A DNA stretch of 64,000 bases, taken from contig JAQFVV010012498.1 of NCBI GenBank assembly GCA_028023455.1, positions 3,309,797 to 3,373,796 of the forward strand, read 5' to 3'. Numbering within the stretch: position 1 is the stretch's first letter; the number at the start of each line of letters is the position of its first letter. The translations under genes were made by a program, and so were the position numbers. Positions 63,953 to 64,000 of the stretch are shown here, piece by piece. This DNA is from Epiperipatus broadwayi. Its lineage: Eukaryota > Onychophora > Udeonychophora > Euonychophora > Peripatidae. The notes beneath the pieces were generated by a model that made no database searches, was not told the DNA's origin, and saw nothing but the letters and a program-made list of their open reading frames with translations.

Positions 63953-64000
63953 ATATAGCAATTTACTATAGATAAATAGTCTTCATGTAATAGAATTAAT

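Overview
This is a very AT-rich (roughly 70-75% A+T by eye) stretch of a metazoan nuclear genome. I see no convincing host protein-coding exon, no rRNA and no functional tRNA gene. The recognisable content is transposable-element material in different states of decay plus very long (TA)n and (AAT)n microsatellites. The mixture (RTE LINE, Penelope-like elements with GIY-YIG endonuclease, Ty3/Gypsy LTR elements, Merlin, pogo-like and fold-back elements, a tRNA-derived SINE, huge TA arrays) suggests an invertebrate with a repeat-rich genome. A cephalopod mollusc is my best guess, but the sequence does not prove it.

Layout. 1-6864: an LTR-like terminus next to a TA array, a 500-base assembly gap, then a young minus-strand LTR element (about 1267-6864) whose two long LTRs are almost identical; it carries one coiled-coil ORF and no pol. 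6865-10141: unannotated, with a decayed minisatellite. 10142-11141: a 1.0-kb pogo/Tigger-like element with TA duplications; a second copy lies at 38882-39994. 11142-15770: a dispersed repeat with two large hairpins, another LTR-like terminus at a TA array, then featureless DNA. 17582-18660: minus-strand Gypsy RNase H/integrase relic. 19968-22327: a complete Merlin DNA transposon with TIRs and a perfect 8-bp target duplication; its transposase has one internal stop and appears to lack its third catalytic acid. 23.7-27.3 kb: Penelope 3' ends and a fresh SINE with a perfect 16-bp target duplication. 29.4-33.1 kb: a coiled-coil retroelement relic (minus) and an RTE LINE relic (plus). 34.2-35.0 kb: inverted pair of Penelope 3' halves. 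36.6-37.9 kb: a 399-bp repeat in a head-to-head inverted array. 43.2-47.8 kb and 52.6-54.5 kb: minus-oriented LTR relics bordered by TA arrays. 56.4-57.9 kb and 59.9-60.8 kb: further rearranged Penelope copies. 60-64 kb: three more large hairpins.

Main themes. (1) Penelope 3' ends here carry hammerhead-ribozyme-like cores (CTGANGA, stem II, GAAA) in five places, with different degrees of decay. (2) Three Penelope insertions are internally inverted. (3) (TA)n arrays are not passive: they sit between inverted copies of flanking sequence, or directly abut LTR-type termini of the form TGTA(A/C)(T/C)GG. (4) At least six long imperfect palindromes could form dsRNA if transcribed. I found no new multi-gene system; the novelty, if any, lies in these element structures.
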